Source: JAVBJN01 sp031546985
GTDB lineage: Bacteria > Bacteroidota > Bacteroidia > Chitinophagales > Chitinophagaceae
Assembly (NCBI GenBank): GCA_031546985.1
Contig: JAVBJN010000058.1
Coordinates: 1-27,207, forward strand
Direction of reading: 5' to 3'
DNA length: 27,207 bases
The position numbers were made by a program, and so were the translations under genes. This document shows, one piece after another, positions 7,839 through 14,787 of this stretch. Within the stretch, counting starts at the first letter, position 1, and every line of letters starts with the position of its first letter. Below the pieces are notes generated by a model. The model was not told the DNA's origin. It ran no database searches and saw only the letters and a program-made list of their open reading frames with translations.

Positions 7839-8080
7839 TTCTTTTGTTTTTTCTCCATTTCGTCCAGCAGCAAAACCATCAGTTTATCGATCCTGTTTTT
7901 ACGGGTTTCCGGCTTTTTCGCCTCCAGCACATATTCGAGATACTCCCGCTGGCATGAGAAGGAATAGGTAAGGTAAAACGCCGGCAATCCGGGAAAGTTT
8001 TCCATCGCCACCTGTACGTCTGCAGGCACGGTTACCTTACGGTTTACGGTATCTATTTCGGGGTATGATGGTTTGCCCAT
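7835..8080 (-). CDS. small YdeI/OmpD-associated (OmdA-like) family protein
   Basis: This 81-residue protein has the family's C-terminal pattern: a segment of the type VQxAMENFPGLPAFYLTYSFSCQREYLEYVLEAKKPETRKNRIDK that ends in a Lys-rich helix. The motif around FSCQREYLEYVLEAKKPETR is the part most conserved in the YdeI/OmpD-associated family. The family was named from an E. coli gene linked to envelope stress and bacteriocin or peptide resistance, but the biochemical role is unknown. This copy lacks the larger N-terminal DUF1905/YdeI part found in longer relatives, yet it starts with a good ATG and looks complete. It is the first gene of a three-gene operon with the thioesterase and glycosyltransferase. 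Confidence 0.7.
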   Translation of the reverse strand: MGKPSYPEIDTVNRKVTVPADVQVAMENFPGLPAFYLTYSFSCQREYLEYVLEAKKPETRKNRIDKLMVLLLDEMEKKQKK

Positions 8081-8140
8081 AACGTAAATGAAGCCGCAAA
8101 GTTAGCCCTTCTATTTTATATGATGTTAAATAACCAGCCA

Positions 8141-8183
8141 ATAGGCTATATCTTCCTGATTCTGATAAATTTTCTCTATTTTG
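8141..8183 (+). promoter_or_regulatory. oxyR promoter region with weak OxyR-like site
   Basis: TATTTTG at 8177-8183 resembles the -7 element TAnnTTTG with one base missing, 27 bp before the start codon. ATAG at 8141, CTTC at 8152, TGAT at 8163 and CTCT at 8174 fall at the 11-bp spacing of the OxyR tetranucleotide pattern (ATAG/CTAT repeated). By my count 10 of 16 positions agree. That is a weak match, consistent with autoregulation. Confidence 0.25.
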
Positions 8184-8210
8184 CATTACCACTAACATCC
8201 TCCCAAACAA

Positions 8211-9161
8211 ATGACGCTAACTCAACTTGAATATGTTGTAGCGGTAGATACGCACGGCAGTTTTGTTGCCGCTGCAGAAAAGTGTTTCGTGACCCAGCCT
8301 ACCCTGAGCATGCAGATCCATAAGCTGGAAGAAGAACTGGGTGTAAAGCTCTTCGATCGCAGCAAACAACCCGTATTGGCTACCGAAATTGGTAAAGTAA
8401 TCATAGAACAAGCACGTGCAGTACTCTTCGAAAACGATAAGATCAAAGAGATTGTAAGCGCGCAGAACAGCAATGTAAACGGATTGCTCAAAGTAGGCGT
8501 AATACCTACCCTGGCGCCGTATATCCTGCCCCGGTTCATGAACGAATTTTCCAAGCAATACCCCGATGTGCAAATCCAGATCTGGGAATACCAGACCGAT
8601 ACCATTCTCGATAAACTGAAAAAAGAACAGCTCGATTGCGGCCTTTTAGCGACCCCGCTGAACGATCATCAGATTAAGGAAACCCCTTTGTTTTATGAAC
8701 CTTTTGTGGCCTACATTGCCAACGACAGCCAGCTGCTGAGTAAAAAAGTACTGCGCCCCGAAGAACTGCACATGGAAGAGCTCTGGCTGCTGAACGAAGG
8801 CCATTGCATGTACAACCAGGTGCTGAACCTCTGCGGCGAAAAAATGAGAACGGTACTCAAAAACCGGAAATTCAACTACCGCACCGGCAGTGTAGAAACC
8901 CTTAAACGCATGGTAGATACCAATGGCGGCGCTACCATCCTGCCTGAGCTGGCTATTGGCGATTTTAACGGCGAGCAAATGGATATGGTGCGTTATTTCC
9001 GCACGCCAGAACCGGTTCGTGAGATCAGCGTAGTTACGCACCGTCTGTATGCCAAGAAAAAACTGATCGATGCCTTTAGCAAGGTGATCCTCTCTATTAT
9101 TCCCGAAAAAATGCAGGCCGGCGAAAAGAAACGCCAGGTAGTGTCTTTGCTGGAAACATAA
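8211..9161 (+). CDS. oxyR: OxyR, LysR-type hydrogen peroxide sensor
   Basis: This 316-residue protein has a LysR winged helix-turn-helix at residues 1-60 (TLTQLEYVVAVDTHGSFVAAAEKCFVTQPTLSMQIHKLEEELG) and an effector-binding domain from about 90. The segment LLNEGHCMYNQVLNLC places cysteines at positions 199 and 208, the same numbers as the redox pair of E. coli OxyR, which forms a disulfide when oxidised by H2O2. OxyR activates catalase, peroxiredoxin and Dps genes. None of those are in this window, so this copy acts in trans. The gene stands alone, divergent from the YdeI-like operon, and is followed by a strong hairpin 75 bp after its stop. Confidence 0.92.
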   Translation: MTLTQLEYVVAVDTHGSFVAAAEKCFVTQPTLSMQIHKLEEELGVKLFDRSKQPVLATEIGKVIIEQARAVLFENDKIKEIVSAQNSNVNGLLKVGVIPTLAPYILPRFMNEFSKQYPDVQIQIWEYQTDTILDKLKKEQLDCGLLATPLNDHQIKETPLFYEPFVAYIANDSQLLSKKVLRPEELHMEELWLLNEGHCMYNQVLNLCGEKMRTVLKNRKFNYRTGSVETLKRMVDTNGGATILPELAIGDFNGEQMDMVRYFRTPEPVREISVVTHRLYAKKKLIDAFSKVILSIIPEKMQAGEKKRQVVSLLET

Positions 9162-9236
9162 GGAGCAATCGCTGCTGTCTGATTTTTTGATGTTGGATTG
9201 ATAATACGCGAGTAACGAATATTATATCATAAGACC

Positions 9237-9267
9237 CCCCGCCGGAGTTATCTGGCGGGGATTCTTT
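9237..9267 (+). terminator. probable terminator of oxyR
   Basis: CCCCGCC (9237-9243) pairs with GGCGGGG (9254-9260) around a 10-base loop, followed by ATTCTTTA. The T run is interrupted, so termination strength is uncertain. Confidence 0.55.
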
Positions 9268-9273
9268 ATTACC

Positions 9274-9473
9274 GGGGCTTCGACAAGCTCAGCCACCTTT
9301 GTATGTCTTTTTATAAAAATCAGGTGACTACCAAGAGCCTGGTGGCTGAGCCCCACATAGACGGAACAGGCTTTGTCTATGTTCGGTGACTGAGCTTGTC
9401 GAAGCCCCGTGCTTGAGCTAACCTCCAACAATCAAGCCTACCAAGAGTCCGGTGGCTGAGCTTGTCGAAGCCC
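9274..9473. repeat. cluster of REP-like elements (GGTGGCTGAGCTTGTCGAAG type)
   Basis: Three copies of a unit GGTGGCTGAG + CTTGTCGAAGCCC are seen. One is inverted (9274-9297) and one direct (9451-9473). A larger copy (9341-9408) has extra sequence between the two halves. That extra part contains ACATAGAC (9355-9362) pairing with GTCTATGT (9375-9382), then GGTGACTGAG before the second half. CTACCAAGAG precedes both direct copies (9330s and 9440s). The cluster fills most of the gap between oxyR and the M48 protease gene. Related copies occur at 12476-12506, 12595-12617 and 22891-22934. Confidence 0.75.
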
Positions 9474-9486
9474 AATCAGCTATCTA

Positions 9487-10278
9487 TTATTTCTTATAAA
9501 ATGTCATAGCCTTAGGCACCATCTTTTGCAGGTTCTGGATGCGGGTAGCATCGCTGGGGTGCGTGCTTAACAGCTCCGGCGGTTTGGTACCACCTACTTT
9601 AGCCATCCGCTGCCAAAAGCTAATGGCCTCATGGGGATCATAACCCGCCATAGCCATAAAGATCAGTCCCATTTCGTCGGCCTCACTTTCATGTTTGCGG
9701 GAGTATGGCAGCATTACAGCCAGGTTGGAGCCCACCCCGTAAGAAGTCATAAACAAGTTCTGCGTTTCCTGGGGTTTATTGGCCAGGGCTACGCTTAATG
9801 CTACGCCTCCGGCCTGCTGTGCCAGTTGCTGGCTCATGCGTTCGTTACCGTGTTTGGCAATGGCATGCGCTATTTCGTGGCCCATTACCACCGCCAGTCC
9901 GGCTTCGGTTTGTGCCACTGGCAGCAAGCCTGTATACACCACTACTTTACCACCGGGCATACACCAGGCATTAACATCCTTGCCCTGCACCAGGTTAAAC
10001 TCCCATTTGTAACCAGCCAGGTTCTTTTGCAGTCCTTTGCTGTTAAAATAATCGGTTACAGCATTGGCGATCCTGGTACCTACCCGTTTTACCATCTCCG
10101 CGTCTTTGCCCGTAGCCACTACCTGGTTTTTCTGTAAAAAACCCTGGTACTCGGTATAAGACATGCTCATCATCTCACTTTCGGGTAAGAGGTTGAGCGA
10201 AGACCTTCCGGTAATTGGGTTTTTGGAACAGGAGACCAGCATGGCCAGGGCCGACAAGCTTACTACTAATTTCTTCAT
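9487..10278 (-). CDS. M48 family metalloprotease lipoprotein
   Basis: The protein has 263 residues from ATG 10276-10278. Residues 1-17 form a lipoprotein signal with lipobox MLVSC (lipidated Cys17). The zinc motif HEIAH is at 134-138 within VVMGHEIAHAIAKHGNERMS, and the third ligand lies in ESEAD at 197-201. The end has a conserved STHPSDATRI at 238-247. This is the short M48 form related to LoiP/YcaL and the protease half of BepA, without a TPR domain. Such enzymes degrade misassembled outer-membrane or periplasmic proteins at the envelope. It is separated from upstream plsY by a terminator, so it probably has its own promoter, which I could not define. Confidence 0.9.
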   Translation of the reverse strand: MKKLVVSLSALAMLVSCSKNPITGRSSLNLLPESEMMSMSYTEYQGFLQKNQVVATGKDAEMVKRVGTRIANAVTDYFNSKGLQKNLAGYKWEFNLVQGKDVNAWCMPGGKVVVYTGLLPVAQTEAGLAVVMGHEIAHAIAKHGNERMSQQLAQQAGGVALSVALANKPQETQNLFMTSYGVGSNLAVMLPYSRKHESEADEMGLIFMAMAGYDPHEAISFWQRMAKVGGTKPPELLSTHPSDATRIQNLQKMVPKAMTFYKK

Positions 10279-10304
10279 ACGATTCGATTCTTCAATTTCA
10301 GACT

Positions 10305-10335
10305 ATAAAAAAAGGCTGCCAGATGGCAGCCTTTT
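10305..10335 (-). terminator. intrinsic terminator of plsY
   Basis: AAAGGCTGCC (10311-10320), loop AGAT, GGCAGCCTTT (10325-10334): a perfect 10-bp stem. On the reverse strand it is followed by a run of seven T. It lies 8 bp past the plsY stop and upstream of the M48 gene. Confidence 0.88.
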
Positions 10336-10342
10336 AATTTCG

Positions 10343-10978
10343 TTAGTTATTTCGTTTCCGGTTCTTAAAGAGCGGGACCTTATTTTCATTCCCCTTTATT
10401 AATCGGTTAATATTCTTGTGGTGGGTGAGTACTACCATAAACGCCGTGGCAATGGCAAACAGCCGGTAAGAAATCTCCGGTTCCCTGAAGATAAACAGGA
10501 TAAGCACCGGGAATGCAATACTTGCGGCTATTGAACTCAGCGACACGTAACGGGTTACAGTAAGCATTAGCACAAATACACCCACCAGACTAACAGCTAC
10601 CAAAGGCTGAATGGCAAGGATCATACCAAACAAAGTGGCAATACCTTTACCCCCCTTGAACTGCGCCCAGATAGGAAAAATGTGGCCTACTACCGCAACC
10701 AGACCCAACGCAACCTGCAGGTTGGTGAGGGCTTCGGGGTGACTCGCATAAAATGGTATCATAAAAGCCAGCTTAACGGCCAGCCATCCTTTCATCATAT
10801 CTACCAGCATTACAAACGTACCGGCTTTTTTGCCCAATACCCTGAAGGTGTTGGTGGCGCCGGCATTACCGCTTCCATGCTCACGAATATCAATACCAAA
10901 ATGATACTTACTCACCCATACGGCCGTAGGAACGGAACCAATCAGGTAAGCCAATAAAATCAAAATAGCTTCAAACAT
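10343..10978 (-). CDS. plsY: glycerol-3-phosphate acyltransferase PlsY
   Basis: This 211-residue integral membrane protein has the PlsY layout of several hydrophobic helices and three conserved loops. The loops are GSVPTAVW at 14-21, HGSGNAGATNTFRVLGKKAG at 34-53, and GHIFPIWAQFKGGKGIAT at 98-115. The enzyme transfers an acyl group from acyl-phosphate (made by PlsX) to glycerol-3-phosphate, giving lysophosphatidic acid, the first committed step of phospholipid synthesis at the inner membrane. The start ATG is well placed at the first helix, and TAAATTTG at 11004-11011 upstream on the reverse strand matches the -7 element. The basic C-terminus (NKVPLFKNRKRNN) is cytoplasmic by the positive-inside rule. 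PlsX is not in the window. Confidence 0.95.
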   Translation of the reverse strand: MFEAILILLAYLIGSVPTAVWVSKYHFGIDIREHGSGNAGATNTFRVLGKKAGTFVMLVDMMKGWLAVKLAFMIPFYASHPEALTNLQVALGLVAVVGHIFPIWAQFKGGKGIATLFGMILAIQPLVAVSLVGVFVLMLTVTRYVSLSSIAASIAFPVLILFIFREPEISYRLFAIATAFMVVLTHHKNINRLIKGNENKVPLFKNRKRNN

Positions 10979-11003
10979 TTAGTATTCGGATAAGTTAGAA
11001 CTA

Positions 11004-11011
11004 CAAATTTA
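11004..11011 (-). promoter_or_regulatory. -7 promoter element of plsY
   Basis: On the reverse strand it reads TAAATTTG, a full match to TAnnTTTG, 25 bp before the start codon. A TTTG (forward CAAA at 11024-11027) lies only 12 bp upstream, shorter than the usual spacing. Confidence 0.45.
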
Positions 11012-11102
11012 CGATTCTATTTCCAAATGAGGTAGTAAATAGCACAGAAAATTCATTCTCAATGCATTACAAGCCTTAAAAACGCGTCATTTCCGGTCAT
11101 TG

Positions 11103-11930
11103 CTACTCATACCCACGGGTAAAGGAAATGGCCATCCAGTTGCCGCGTTTCACGATTTCTTTCTTTTTAAACCCGCACGATACGGCCAGGCTTACAATAT
11201 CTTCTTCGTCTTCGTGCAGGATACCGCTCAGCAGCAGCACCCCATCGTTGTGCAATGCCTTGTACATACGCTCCATCGAAAACTGCAGCACATGCTTATT
11301 AATATTGGCCAGTATTACATCAAACGTGCGGGTATCGATACGATCCAGCTCGCCCTGCACTACTTCTATTTTCTTACAATTGTTGTTGAGTACATTTTCC
11401 AGGGTGTTCTGGTAAGCCCATTCATCAATATCGATAGCCATGGTATATACCGCTCCCCTTTTCTCGGCCAGTATGGCCAGCACGCCGGTGCCACAACCAT
11501 AATCGAGTACGCTCTTGCCTACCATATTGGTATCGTGCATGAGCTGTATCATCATATACGTAGTGGCGTGGTGCCCGGTGCCAAACGACATTTTGGGCGT
11601 AATCACAATCTCGTACTTCGCCTGGTCTTTCATAGACGGGTGAAAATCGGCCCGTATAGCGCAGAAATCATCTACCACCACCGGTTCAAAATTCCCTTCC
11701 CACAGCGCGTTCCAGTTTTGCGGTTCAATATCCGACAAGCCGTAAGTAAGCTCCAGGTTGCCGGCTACGGCGTTTAAGGCTTCCATATCCAGCGCCGATT
11801 TGGCGATAAACGCTTTAAACTCGTTTTCGGTTTCTTCGTACCCTTCAAAATCGATCTCAGACAATAAAGCGGTTAGTACCTCTTTCTGCTCCTCTGTAAT
11901 TCCTGTAAATGTTACACATGCAAATACCAT
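11103..11930 (-). CDS. prmA: ribosomal protein L11 methyltransferase PrmA
   Basis: The protein has 275 residues from ATG 11928-11930; a longer frame from TTG 11969 adds 13 residues that do not look conserved. Residues about 1-110 form the N-terminal substrate-recognition domain, with a linker VDDFCAIRADFHPS. The Rossmann methyltransferase domain starts with MSFGTGHHATT, typical of PrmA, followed by VLDYGCGTGVLAILAEKRG (SAM motif I), an acidic motif II AIDIDEWAYQNTLEN, and VILANINKHVL (NPPY-like position). It trimethylates lysines and the N-terminus of L11 using S-adenosylmethionine. It lies divergent from ybaB with a 116-bp shared promoter region. Confidence 0.92.
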   Translation of the reverse strand: MVFACVTFTGITEEQKEVLTALLSEIDFEGYEETENEFKAFIAKSALDMEALNAVAGNLELTYGLSDIEPQNWNALWEGNFEPVVVDDFCAIRADFHPSMKDQAKYEIVITPKMSFGTGHHATTYMMIQLMHDTNMVGKSVLDYGCGTGVLAILAEKRGAVYTMAIDIDEWAYQNTLENVLNNNCKKIEVVQGELDRIDTRTFDVILANINKHVLQFSMERMYKALHNDGVLLLSGILHEDEEDIVSLAVSCGFKKKEIVKRGNWMAISFTRGYE

Positions 11931-11997
11931 AACCTCAATATATCCTCTAAAAATAAGGACTTCACACAATTTTTTATGAAAAGATTATCTGTAAGCC

Positions 11998-12029
11998 TTG
12001 TAACGGCTCAGAAAATGACCTTATTTTTG
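11998..12029 (+). promoter_or_regulatory. Bacteroidota-type promoter of ybaB
   Basis: TTG at 11998-12000 and TATTTTTG at 12022-12029 form a -33/-7 pair with 21 bp between them. The -7 element fully matches TAnnTTTG. The start codon is 17 bp further on, giving a very short leader without a Shine-Dalgarno sequence, as is usual in this phylum. Confidence 0.6.
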
Positions 12030-12046
12030 CTGCAAACGCATAAGAT

Positions 12047-12352
12047 ATGTTCGGAAACATGTTAGACAAGCTGAAAGGCAATATGATGCAGCAAATGCAG
12101 CAGATCAAGGAAAAACTGAACGATAGGTTTGTGACCGGTGAGGCAGATGGTATTAAAGTAACCCTTAACGGAAACCGTGTAGTTACCGCTATCGACATTG
12201 ATGAAAGCCTGCTGGGTGCAGACAAAAAAGAAGAACTGGAAGACAAACTGATTATAGCCCTGAACCGTGGTCTGAAAACCGCAGAACAGGAATGGGAAGG
12301 TGAAATTAAAGGTGTAGCCGGCGGACTGCTGGGTGGTGCACTGCCTTTCTAA
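12047..12352 (+). CDS. YbaB/EbfC family nucleoid-associated protein
   Basis: This 101-residue protein is the normal length for the family. It begins with a Met/Gln-rich helix (MLDKLKGNMMQQMQQIKEKL), followed by a three-stranded sheet with VTLNGNRVVTAIDIDESL and a C-terminal helix (KLIIALNRGLKTAEQEWEGEIK). The end is small-residue rich (GVAGGLLGGALPF). The dimer forms tweezers that bind DNA and influence gene expression and nucleoid structure. In many bacteria it sits next to recR and dnaX; here it is alone between prmA and an MbnP gene. It has a good promoter and terminator of its own, so it is a single-gene transcript. Confidence 0.9.
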   Translation: MFGNMLDKLKGNMMQQMQQIKEKLNDRFVTGEADGIKVTLNGNRVVTAIDIDESLLGADKKEELEDKLIIALNRGLKTAEQEWEGEIKGVAGGLLGGALPF

Positions 12353-12375
12353 ACTGTGCAAAGCATTAACCAGGT

Positions 12376-12413
12376 AAAAAGCCCTCCCGGTAAAAGGGGA
12401 AGGGCTTTTTCTT
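12376..12413 (+). terminator. intrinsic terminator of ybaB
   Basis: AAAAAGCCCT (12376-12385) pairs perfectly with AGGGCTTTTT (12401-12410), with further CCC/GGG pairing inside. It is followed by CTTTT. It begins 24 bp after the ybaB stop. Confidence 0.88.
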
Positions 12414-12475
12414 TTATCTGTCTGTTTGGATAAAGCAGGGCTTTATTGGCGCTTTTACAATTGAGGAGCCTTTAG

Positions 12476-12640
12476 CCCCGCATGGGCGGGACAGGTTTTG
12501 TCGAAGTTGTTGAAGGCCGGTTTTCACTTCTCACGGCGGCGCAGCGAGGATCTTATTCACTATTCACCTTTGACCTTTGATTTTTCACCTCTCAGGTGCC
12601 TGAGCCTGTCGAAGGCCACCTTTGACTTTTTACTTTTCAC
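12476..12640. repeat. REP-like elements with 7-bp phased tandem repeats
   Basis: This gap of about 300 bp between ybaB and the MbnP gene holds no gene. It carries a long-form REP-like copy (CCCCGCATGGGCGGGACAGG... at 12476-12506) and a short form (GGTGCCTGAGCCTGTCGAAG at 12595-12614, then GCC). The short form is flanked on both sides by degenerate heptamers in exact 7-bp register. The left flank is CACTATT, CACCTTT, GACCTTT, GATTTTT, CACCTCT (12558-12592). The right flank is CACCTTT, GACTTTT, TACTTTT, CACCTGG (12617-12644). A module CTCACGGCGGCGCAGCGAGG (12530-12549) has a close relative at 22852-22869. Confidence 0.7.
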
Positions 12641-12649
12641 CTGGCATGT

Positions 12650-13444
12650 CTATTGCGCGCTTATGCTGCTTTGCACCAATTTTAGCATTTTATTGGCTAC
12701 AGGCGCTTCGGCGCTTATATTGCTGTGCGCTACGGGCGTAAGCTCTGGTTTAATGGTATCGGTGGGGCTATAGAAAAACTGGTCTACCCGCACCTTGAGC
12801 AGCAATTCGTTTATATCTCCCATCGCGTTCTGGTACACCTGGAAGTTTTTGGCGATAAACAGGGTTTTGTACTGTGCATCAGTTCCCATTTCGTAATTGT
12901 AATCTACATTGAGGCTGGCGGGATTGTTGAGGTCTCCCGAAATATTGCCATCTACTTTGGCAAAAATGTAGCCATCGTTGGTGCCCCACCACATTTTCTG
13001 AAACTGGCTTAATGGTTCGTTGGGTAAGTATGGTGTAGGATCTTTATGGTTAACATCGGTGGGCAAACCCAAGCCAAACTCAATACCGCTGTACATACCC
13101 GGCGGCACATCGCCTTTTACCACTACAGAAGTAGCGCTGTGTGTAGTTTTGTACACGGCCTGCCCGTCCATACCCATCAATATCACCGGTTTGAAAGGCA
13201 CTTTGGTACCATCTGCCATTACCAGGTTTACATTGCTGAAATACATTTTGGCTGTCTTAACCCTGAATTTATGCCCCGTTACCGAAGTAAGGGTATCCAA
13301 TGGCGAATACACTTTATTGCCATTGTAGGCATCGATCACCAGGTCGAAATGCTCCAGCTTTACAGGCACAGGATCGTTGGGGCGTTTACGACAGGCGGTA
13401 AAAGCTACAGCAGCAATAACAGACAGGTATAGGAATTTCTTCAT
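12650..13444 (-). CDS. MbnP-family copper-binding lipoprotein
   Basis: The protein has 264 residues, with lipobox AFTAC (lipidated Cys18). The rest fits the MbnP family: a strand FRVKTAKMYFSNVNLVMADG near 60-80, the characteristic PPGMYSGIEFGLGLP near 113-128, and a Trp segment MWWGTNDGYIFAKVDG near 149-165. MbnP proteins bind copper in the periplasm; in characterised members a Trp is oxidised to kynurenine by the di-heme partner MbnH. No mbnH-like gene with CxxCH motifs is seen near it. The start is the ATG at 13442-13444, 32 bp after the SprT-like gene's stop codon, so it may be at the end of that operon. Confidence 0.8.
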   Translation of the reverse strand: MKKFLYLSVIAAVAFTACRKRPNDPVPVKLEHFDLVIDAYNGNKVYSPLDTLTSVTGHKFRVKTAKMYFSNVNLVMADGTKVPFKPVILMGMDGQAVYKTTHSATSVVVKGDVPPGMYSGIEFGLGLPTDVNHKDPTPYLPNEPLSQFQKMWWGTNDGYIFAKVDGNISGDLNNPASLNVDYNYEMGTDAQYKTLFIAKNFQVYQNAMGDINELLLKVRVDQFFYSPTDTIKPELTPVAHSNISAEAPVANKMLKLVQSSISAQ

Positions 13445-13476
13445 TACTTAAAATTAATACTTAAGGGCACAAAGTG

Positions 13477-14103
13477 TTAGCCCTGGGGCCATACTTCCAC
13501 ACCCGGCGGAAAAACGTACAGGTGCCCGGTGCTCAATTCTTTACACTTATAACGCTTGCGCAGCTTTTCTATTTTCATAAAGGTGCGCCCGTCGCGGGTT
13601 TTAAAAGGCACCGAATCGGGCACTTCCTCTACCCATACTAATCCATCGGGTTTGTAACCGGTATCGTATACCCGCAAGGCTTTAAGCAGGTGCGCATCGT
13701 AGCAGGTACTACTCATCGTTTGCCGGGTATGCTGCAACAGCGCTTCTTTCAGCGGATCGGGAAACAGGTTCAGATTCATGCAATCCTGCAGCAGTAAGGC
13801 AAATTGCTGTTTCCATTCCTGCCCGTGCGGCGCTACCCGGGTAGCATATTTTTCAAAAATGACCAGGTGGGCGATTTCGTGCACCAGTGTAATGAAAAAA
13901 TGGTATTTGTTCAGGTTACCGTTTACACTGATGCGGTGGTTGGCATGTTTTACCGGAGGGCGATAATCGCCATATACCCGCTTTCTTTCGCGGGTAATGG
14001 TCAGGTGAATATGGTACTTGCGCAGGTAATGCTCCACCAAAGGCAAGGCACCTTCGGGAAGGTATTGCTGCAAACCGTTTAGTGGAATTTCCTGTTTAGG
14101 CAT
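13477..14103 (-). CDS. SprT-like zinc metallopeptidase domain protein
   Basis: The protein has 208 residues. The zinc motif HEIAH at 75-79 lies in FFITLVHEIAHLVIFEKYATRVAPHGQEWK, where H93 of the APHGxEW motif is the likely third ligand, as in SprT and Spartan. Before it, the sheet has TITRERKRVYGDYRPP. The C-terminal half lacks the CxxC zinc ribbon of classical SprT but has an RDGRTFMKIEKLRKRYKCKEL segment. Spartan-type relatives cut DNA-protein crosslinks; the role of bacterial SprT-like proteins is not settled. Its start overlaps the preceding gene by 8 bp, which places it at the end of the bactofilin-AtpZ cluster. Confidence 0.85.
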   Translation of the reverse strand: MPKQEIPLNGLQQYLPEGALPLVEHYLRKYHIHLTITRERKRVYGDYRPPVKHANHRISVNGNLNKYHFFITLVHEIAHLVIFEKYATRVAPHGQEWKQQFALLLQDCMNLNLFPDPLKEALLQHTRQTMSSTCYDAHLLKALRVYDTGYKPDGLVWVEEVPDSVPFKTRDGRTFMKIEKLRKRYKCKELSTGHLYVFPPGVEVWPQG

Positions 14104-14491
14104 TGGGTTTATTTTGCGGCCCCTGGGTGTGGCGGAAAACGAAAACGGTTTCCATCATCATAAACAGGAAATAGTAGGTAAGCATTAAGTAGATGCTGGG
14201 CTTAAACAGGGTTTTCTTGTGCGTCCAGATGTAAAAAAAGATAGCGCCGCCAAATACCATCAGTTTTACAAACATCGAAGCGTATACCCCGTTTACAAAG
14301 AAATGCGGGTCTTTAGTGCCCAAAACTTTTACCAGCAGGAAATAGCTGACAAATGTAATGGCGAGCATGAGCACGCTGCAAATATTAAGCGCAGCCAGAT
14401 CGAACAGCTCGTTCTCTGCATGGAAATAATAATTTACGCCCAGGCTGGCGCCGAACAATACGAATAATAGAACCAGGAAAGTTTTGTTCAT
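14096..14491 (-). CDS. four-helix membrane protein next to AtpZ (DUF6168-like position)
   Basis: The protein has 131 residues and four predicted membrane helices near 4-22, 33-54, 67-89 and 98-117. The start ATG overlaps the AtpZ stop by 4 bp, and its end overlaps the SprT-like start by 8 bp, so translation is probably coupled. In Bacteroidota a small poly-topic protein commonly stands between AtpZ and the ATP synthase subunit a gene; the position and topology here fit that, but sequence identity to that family is my inference. It might assist F0 assembly. No ATP synthase genes follow. Confidence 0.6.
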   Translation of the reverse strand: MNKTFLVLLFVLFGASLGVNYYFHAENELFDLAALNICSVLMLAITFVSYFLLVKVLGTKDPHFFVNGVYASMFVKLMVFGGAIFFYIWTHKKTLFKPSIYLMLTYYFLFMMMETVFVFRHTQGPQNKPNA

Positions 14492-14787
14492 GAGTCTTTT
14501 GTAACCTCTTTGTATAATTTAATAAAATATGCCACCAGACCCAGCAAAGGTAATACTACAACAAACAAGTGCTGCAATTTGAGCCATTGATCGAGCTTGT
14601 ACCCCAGAAAAAGAAAAAAGCCTACCAATCCTACGAATTGGTAAGCAAGTGATAAATATCGGGCATAAGGCCCTGCGTTATACCTCGGCTTTTTCTGTTG
14701 TGTTGTTGTTTGTTGCCGGGGCTGTTGTTGTTGGGGTTGCGGATCCTGGTGCGGTTCCTGTGGTTGTTGCTCCTGTGGTTGTTGCAT
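14488..14787 (-). CDS. AtpZ/AtpI-family small membrane protein
   Basis: The protein has 99 residues from ATG 14785-14787. Residues 1-35 are Gln/Pro-rich and disordered (QQPQE repeated). Residues about 44-62 and 73-92 are two membrane helices (YLSLAYQFVGLVGFFLFLGY and HLFVVVLPLLGLVAYFIKLY) with a short turn LDQWLK. This is the AtpZ/AtpI pattern; those proteins help assemble the F0F1 c-ring or transport Mg2+/Ca2+. There is no start codon in frame after the bactofilin stop, so the gene must begin inside bactofilin, overlapping it by 110 bp in another frame. An ATG at 14838 would lengthen it by 17 residues. Neither start has a clear ribosome binding site. Confidence 0.75.
   Translation of the reverse strand: MQQPQEQQPQEPHQDPQPQQQQPRQQTTTQQKKPRYNAGPYARYLSLAYQFVGLVGFFLFLGYKLDQWLKLQHLFVVVLPLLGLVAYFIKLYKEVTKDS

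Noticed and set aside
11931..11969. 13-residue N-terminal extension of PrmA from TTG
   Set aside because: ATG 11930 fits the family start; the extra residues overlap the promoter region.
12558..12644. CRISPR array
   Set aside because: Units are 7 bp and degenerate, without spacers or cas genes.
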